Part shown: piece by piece, positions 12,501-16,230 of the stretch | How the letters are laid out: each line of letters starts with the position of its first letter | Numbering within the stretch: position 1 is the first letter of the stretch | Assembly (NCBI GenBank): GCA_018398765.1 | Contig: JAHBMJ010002713.1 | Span: 1 to 16,230 of the forward strand | DNA length: 16,230 nucleotides | Source: Chromera velia | Taxonomy: Eukaryota > Sar > Chromeraceae | Direction of reading: 5' to 3' | The notes under the pieces: generated by a model | Seen by the model: the letters and a program-made list of their open reading frames with translations, nothing else | Told to the model about the DNA's origin: nothing | The model's database searches: none | Program-made: the position numbers and the translations under genes

Positions 12501-15057
12501 CAAACTGCCATTGAATTTATGCATTTTAGAGCTTGGTTGCCCGCAGTTTTACGCAGAAGGACTTTTATGAACCAACAATGAAACCTAGAATGAGACATTT
12601 TTTCTTACGTGTCGGATGTGTGCAGAACGTCACCGCTTTATGCAGCGCAAGCTGTGAGGGAGAAGCGTGCTCACATTTTTATTCCCGAAATCAGCGACAT
12701 TCCCAAACCGACTTTCCAAGCACAGACGGTGCGTGAGGTGTTCTGCGATATTATCGACAAGGACGTCATTCCTTATGCAAAAGCATTCCAAGCGAAGACT
12801 CAGGGGTTGATTCTGGCAGCAGACGGAATGCATCTTGTGTAGGTCGCCAATGGGGGGGGGCCTCCGAAGAAGTATTCTGTCCTCAACAACCACTCTCAAG
12901 TTGAAAGCTGGACTTTCATCGATGTTGAGTCAGAAGACCAGATACGTCCCGTCTTGGAGGCAATTCGGGTCGGTAGAGTACAGTAGAAAAAATTTGTTCT
13001 GCTGCAATCATGTTTTTCTAGCTATTTTGTTTTATGATTATCTATAGAAGCATTCTAAATTTTTCCACCTTGCAATTGCTCTCAAACAAACAAATGTGGA
13101 ACCAAAGGAAACAGTGACGTCAACTCACGCCCGCTTGCACAAATTTTGGCGCCTTTGTATTGATTTTTTGTTGTCATCTAGGATCTTTATTCATCCTTCA
13201 GATGCGTCCTTCGATGCCGCTGATGTGTCCTTCTTGTGTTCCTGTTCTGTTTACGCTCAGGATAGCCGCAAAAGGAACGGTCAACCGATGCCAAAGGTGT
13301 TCTACGGCGACTGCAACTGCTGTGGCAACAACGTCTTCCTTTGGATGTTGAAGGAAATCTTCCCAGACATTATCGTGAAATTGGACGCTTTCCATCTGGG
13401 CAACCGCAACCTGGTCAGTGTGGCGCCATTCGCTGCCAGATTGAATCACTTCAGAAGCGTTTAGAAGGCATCTACGTGTTTCAATCTTCTTTTAACGCAA
13501 GAAGGCTAAGTGTCACTGACTGTTTGACTGGATGAGCATTATGTGAGGTTTTGGATGATTGTTCATTGGCAAGTGATCCAAAGTGATCGCTTCCATGCAA
13601 TGTTGTTTCTTTTGCAGGAAGGACTCAACTCTGGTCACCCCTGGGCTGGCCGATTCCAAAGAGACTGGTTCGACTGCATCTATGACGTCGATCCAAACCA
13701 CTACCAAGCTCTTCTCGAGGCAGTCAAATGCACATTCCACTGTGATGAAGCGGCTGCCAAGAAGCTCCTGAAGACTCAGAGAAGGAATGACGTGAAAGTG
13801 CACTGTAAAGCGACGTGCGGGGATCTCCGCACGGTCCCACAGAGGCTCACGGCTCTCTATTCAGGTTACAAAAAGTCTGAGGCAGAGAACCCCCAGTTGG
13901 GAAAGCTTTTTCTCCGTGGTTTTGAACAGATCTGGGCGAACATGATGCAGCATCTCATGTCAAGCTGCATTACAGACCCGAATCTACCAGAGGAGGCAGG
14001 TGGAAATGGACTGAAAATTGATATGTACGTGACAAAAGAGGAGAAGGTACACTATCAAAACAACCCCGCTTTCCCCCTCCCGAAATTCAGATGTATCTGC
14101 AGGGGCACAAATAAAGTGGAGAGTTTTAATTTTGTTTCTCGCGCTCCGATGAACGGGGTCACAAGTTGCGGCTTGCGGTATGCGGGAGCGACCGCGAGTT
14201 TGGGGGGCTTGAATCACAACCTCAAGCAAACTTTCTCTCGCTTTGGTCACTGTGTTACTCCCGCCACTCTTCCTGCACTCTGTGCTTCTGCAGTGGCTCG
14301 TCAAAAGAGTTCAGTTCCCCCAACTGACCTAGACAGACGTCTCTTTGCCGCTTTTGACTTCAAGGGTGGAAAAGAGGAAATGATGGGTCTTGATTTTGTC
14401 GAAGAACGACGCCGTCGCATTTGTTCTGCCCCCAGTGAGCGTAGTGTGTCACAGCACGTTCCCATTGTCCCTGATGATAGTGGATCCTCTGGCAGTGCAT
14501 GCCTCCCATCCTCCCCTGGCAAAGTCCTTGAAAACACTGAAAGCAACCCCAAGCCTAAGCTCACCCATATATCATTGACCGAGACTTCGCCCCCTTCCTC
14601 CCCGTCTGCTAACCGCAGACACTGTCAGTCTTGTTTTAGTCAAACACCCCCTCCCCCTCCACCGCTGTCCGAAATCGAGCCAGGGCATGCAGGGAATGGA
14701 AGGTGCAGTGTGCGCCCCCCTGGACGTGTGGGAAAACAAATTCCAAACCGTTTCTATCCAAAAGCACCGCTGCTTCTAGAGACTGAACCAGAAAAAGACG
14801 GCCCGTACCCAAACTTTGTGGAGGTAGAGCTCCTCAGCCATTGGACTGAGAACGAGGGAATGCAGGACGAAAACACAACAGGGGGGGGGAAGAAACGAGT
14901 GGAGATTCGTGTGCCGCTAAACAGCCGGGTCCGCTTCTTTGTGGTTGGCTGCGGCCCCTCCGAAAGTTTGGAAGGGCCATTTGTATCTCTCATTCAACCT
15001 CCCCCAGGTCTTTCTCACTCGGATTCGAGGAAAAAGCTGAAGTTCCCTCCAAATTAG
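9471..15057 (+). CDS. OTU-like/zinc/DDE transposase fusion protein, one in-frame stop
   Basis: Inferred exons: 9471-11886, 12068-12392, 12626-12968, 13261-13413 and 13618-15057; all introns GT-AG, phases agree, 1559 codons. Order by residue (counted from the ATG at 9471): DGMC with C204, and HLKHSGDHFN with H466, resembling the Cys and His motifs of OTU cysteine proteases; a Pro/Ser/Thr/His-rich linker (about 590-650); a cysteine cluster (C784, C787, C790, C791, C811, C814, C820, C825) split by intron 1; then AADGMHL (D980), VFYGDCNCC (D1045), FPDIIVKLDAFH and GTNKVESFN (E1247), fitting a DDE transposase core. The zinc-plus-DDE layout recalls the DUF6729/KDZ-type transposon proteins. TAG at 12840-12842 (codon 986) interrupts the DDE domain, so this copy is probably inactive. 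The C-terminal 270 residues are low-complexity with an unassigned end. The start is uncertain: 9507, or an acceptor at 9537, are alternatives. GAAG|GTAAAC at 9571 is an unused donor-like site. Confidence 0.75.
11887..12067 (+). other. Intron 1 of transposon gene
   Basis: GTGAGC donor and TTATCTGCAG acceptor. The interior is T-rich and AT-richer than the exons. Removal joins the two halves of the cysteine cluster. The frame happens to stay open through it to 12134, but that read-through loses the second set of cysteines. Confidence 0.8.
12840..12842 (+). other. In-frame TAG in the transposase domain
   Basis: TAG lies three codons after ADGMH in exon 3. The frame on both sides (LILAADGMHLV before; KKYSVLNNHSQVESW after) reads as one continuous conserved block, so this is a point nonsense change and not an exon end. 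A run of eight G follows at 12851-12858. Confidence 0.85.
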
Positions 15058-15216
15058 TCAGTCAATGGATGCCTCATTGTTTTCCTTCCTTGACTGACTG
15101 GGCGATGGATGCCTCATTGTTTTCCTTCCTTGACTGACTTCGTGTGATGGATGCCTCATTGTTTTCCTTCCTTGACTGACTTCGTGTGATGAATGCCTCA
15201 TTGTTTTCCTTGACTG
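15058..15216. repeat. Right 42-bp repeat array
   Basis: Four copies of the unit seen at 9321-9532, in the same orientation. The first is truncated (GTCAGTCAATGG), the second is the GACTGGGCG variant, and the last two are standard, ending with a shortened TTGTTTTCCTTGACTG. It starts directly after the TAG stop of the transposon gene and ends 23 bp before the next exon. Confidence 0.85.
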
Positions 15217-15239
15217 TGTATCGCTGTCTATGCTTTCAG

Positions 15240-15578
15240 CCGCGTGGTCCAAATGGGTGATGCGGAAGTCACCAAGGCCGACGAGGGCGCTGAACTGCTC
15301 AATGAAGCATGGATGCAAGTGGGGGAAGATCTCTGTCTCGTTCTTGAGTCCTCGTCCTCAGGGTTCCCAGAGGCTTTCAAAAACTGTGAACGTTTTCTCC
15401 CTCGCAAGGTCCTTGGTGAGTTCCTATCAACATTAGGAAACCTCACGCCTCGAATCCATAACCAGCTGGGGATGCCCGGAAACCGGGACCTTATGAGCAG
15501 AACTCCGATGAGTTTTGCATTTCTCAAAGGTTGGTGTCTGCCCCTGTCTTCTCTCTTTCCCTCTTTCTCTTTCCCTCT

Positions 15579-15623
<45 letters not shown>

Positions 15624-15737
15624 GTGTCCCTGTGTCTCTGTGCTTGCATGTCGACCTCTTTCTCTTTCCCTTTCCCTTTCCCCTTCCCTCTCTTTAGCTC
15701 TCTCTTTCTCCGTCTCTGTCTCTCTTTCTCTCTCTCC

Positions 15738-15785
<48 letters not shown>

Positions 15786-16230
15786 TTCTCTCTCTGTGAG
15801 TGTGTATCGGTGTGTATGTGTGTGTGTGTGTGTGTGTGTATGTGTTTCTGTGCAGGTGATTACGCAGCGCTCAAGGACGTGACGACACCTCTTCCTCCGG
15901 ATTTGTTAGAGGAGTTGACAGCTGAGGCAGCAAACGCTCACGGCGCCAGCAGGGCACAGAGCGCTGAAATAGCTAAAAGTCAGTCATACACATTGAAGAA
16001 TCCAACAGTATTTTTCACATCCCACTCTGCATCATCACAACTGTTAATCGCCACTCCCTGTGCAAGAGAGTCCCACGGGAGCAATCTGAAGGCGGACAGT
16101 TGCTCTGTGTGTATGAGAGAAAATCGGTGTATACACACCCGTCCGTCGCCTGTTCCCGAGTCTGCAGGTGGCGGTCCAAGTCCCAGTGTGTCGGGCGCTT
16201 CTGATTTTTCGTCAGTGCAGGGGAAAAGAA
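15240..16230 (+). CDS. Unknown spliced gene, 3' end beyond window
   Basis: Exon 15240-15529 follows the acceptor CTATGCTTTCAG. Intron 15530-15855 is GT-AG, and the next exon, from 15856, stays open to the window end. Phases agree (AAA G | GT GAT), giving FLKGDYAALKDVTTPLPPD across the junction. About 220 residues are visible: an acidic helical start (TKADEGAELLNEAW), then FLPRKVLGEFLSTLG, LTPRIHNQLG and RTPMSFAFLKG, then a Ser/Pro-rich part with a small cysteine group (CSVCMREN). I do not recognise the family. Translation could begin at the ATG at 15253, which has A at -3 and G at +4, or the exon may be internal, since the frame is open back to the acceptor. It could belong to the transposon as a second gene or to the host locus it entered. 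Confidence 0.6.
15540..15845. repeat. (CT)n/(TTTCCC)n and (TG)n tract in an intron
   Basis: Almost pure pyrimidine (CT, CTTT, CCCTTT units) from 15540 to about 15797, then TGTG repeats to 15845, inside the intron of the unknown downstream gene. It runs into the acceptor TTTCTGTGCAG. The Ser/Leu/Phe-rich frame across it is repeat translation, not protein. Confidence 0.85.

Larger units (their letters stand above)
9321..15216 (+). mobile_element. Large DDE transposon flanked by direct 42-bp repeat arrays
   Basis: A single five-exon gene for a transposase-like protein fills the interval between two arrays of one 42-bp repeat. No terminal inverted repeat or target duplication could be fixed by eye, so the borders given are those of the arrays; the TTCGCGAA repeats at 9233-9319 may also belong. 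The direct orientation of the arrays is unusual for a cut-and-paste element. Either they are part of the element or the element entered a pre-existing minisatellite. Introns use the same donor types (GTGAG, GTCGGT, GTCAGT) as the nearby nocturnin-like gene. Confidence 0.6.

Noticed and set aside
12840-12842. Reassigned TAG as a sense codon
   Set aside because: The same gene ends at a TAG at 15055-15057 and no other in-frame TAG occurs in the coding exons of either gene; a single nonsense mutation is simpler.

Overview
The window is nuclear DNA from an intron-bearing eukaryote. Genes are split by GT-AG introns of about 180-920 bp, there are long CA/TG and CT microsatellites, and there are several mobile elements. 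The look (dense short introns, very long CA arrays, transposon-rich GC-balanced gene islands beside AT-rich spacers) would suit a microbial alga or alveolate, for example a chromerid such as Chromera. That assignment is a guess from style, not from a marker gene.

Region 1 (1-664) is the 3' end of an open frame, cut by the window edge, that looks like the RNase H part of a decayed retroelement. Region 2 (665-4660) is AT-rich spacer without a convincing host gene. It holds a TA/TG microsatellite, a perfect 12-bp inverted repeat, a cluster of short GCCGCA-ending repeats, and a 976-bp non-autonomous hAT-like element (2665-3640). That element has CAGGGTTGC ends, an 8-bp imperfect target duplication that fits the hAT pattern, and a GC-rich internal segment that may be a captured exon.

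Region 3 (4661-8688, minus strand) is the best gene here: a seven-exon nocturnin/CCR4-like EEP-family phosphatase. I could assemble it completely (1041 bp, 346 aa), with all phases matching and every catalytic motif present. Its introns carry huge CA/TG arrays that run almost into the 3' splice sites and have an exact 32-bp higher-order period.

Region 4 (8689-9320) is a short divergent spacer with simple repeats and TTCGCGAA-containing 31-bp repeats. Region 5 (9321-15216) is a large transposon gene on the plus strand. Five exons encode about 1558 codons: an OTU-like cysteine protease module, a Pro/Ser-rich linker, a cysteine-rich zinc module and a DDE transposase-like domain. One in-frame TAG lies just after the first catalytic Asp motif. 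The gene is bracketed by two arrays of the same 42-bp repeat in the same orientation. The left array supplies the apparent start codon and the right one begins immediately after the stop codon.

Region 6 (15240-16230) is the start of another spliced gene of unknown function that runs off the window. The nocturnin gene and the transposon gene are divergent, about 0.8 kb apart. Nothing suggests that they work together; the transposon looks like an insertion beside, or partly within, the neighbouring transcription unit on the right.
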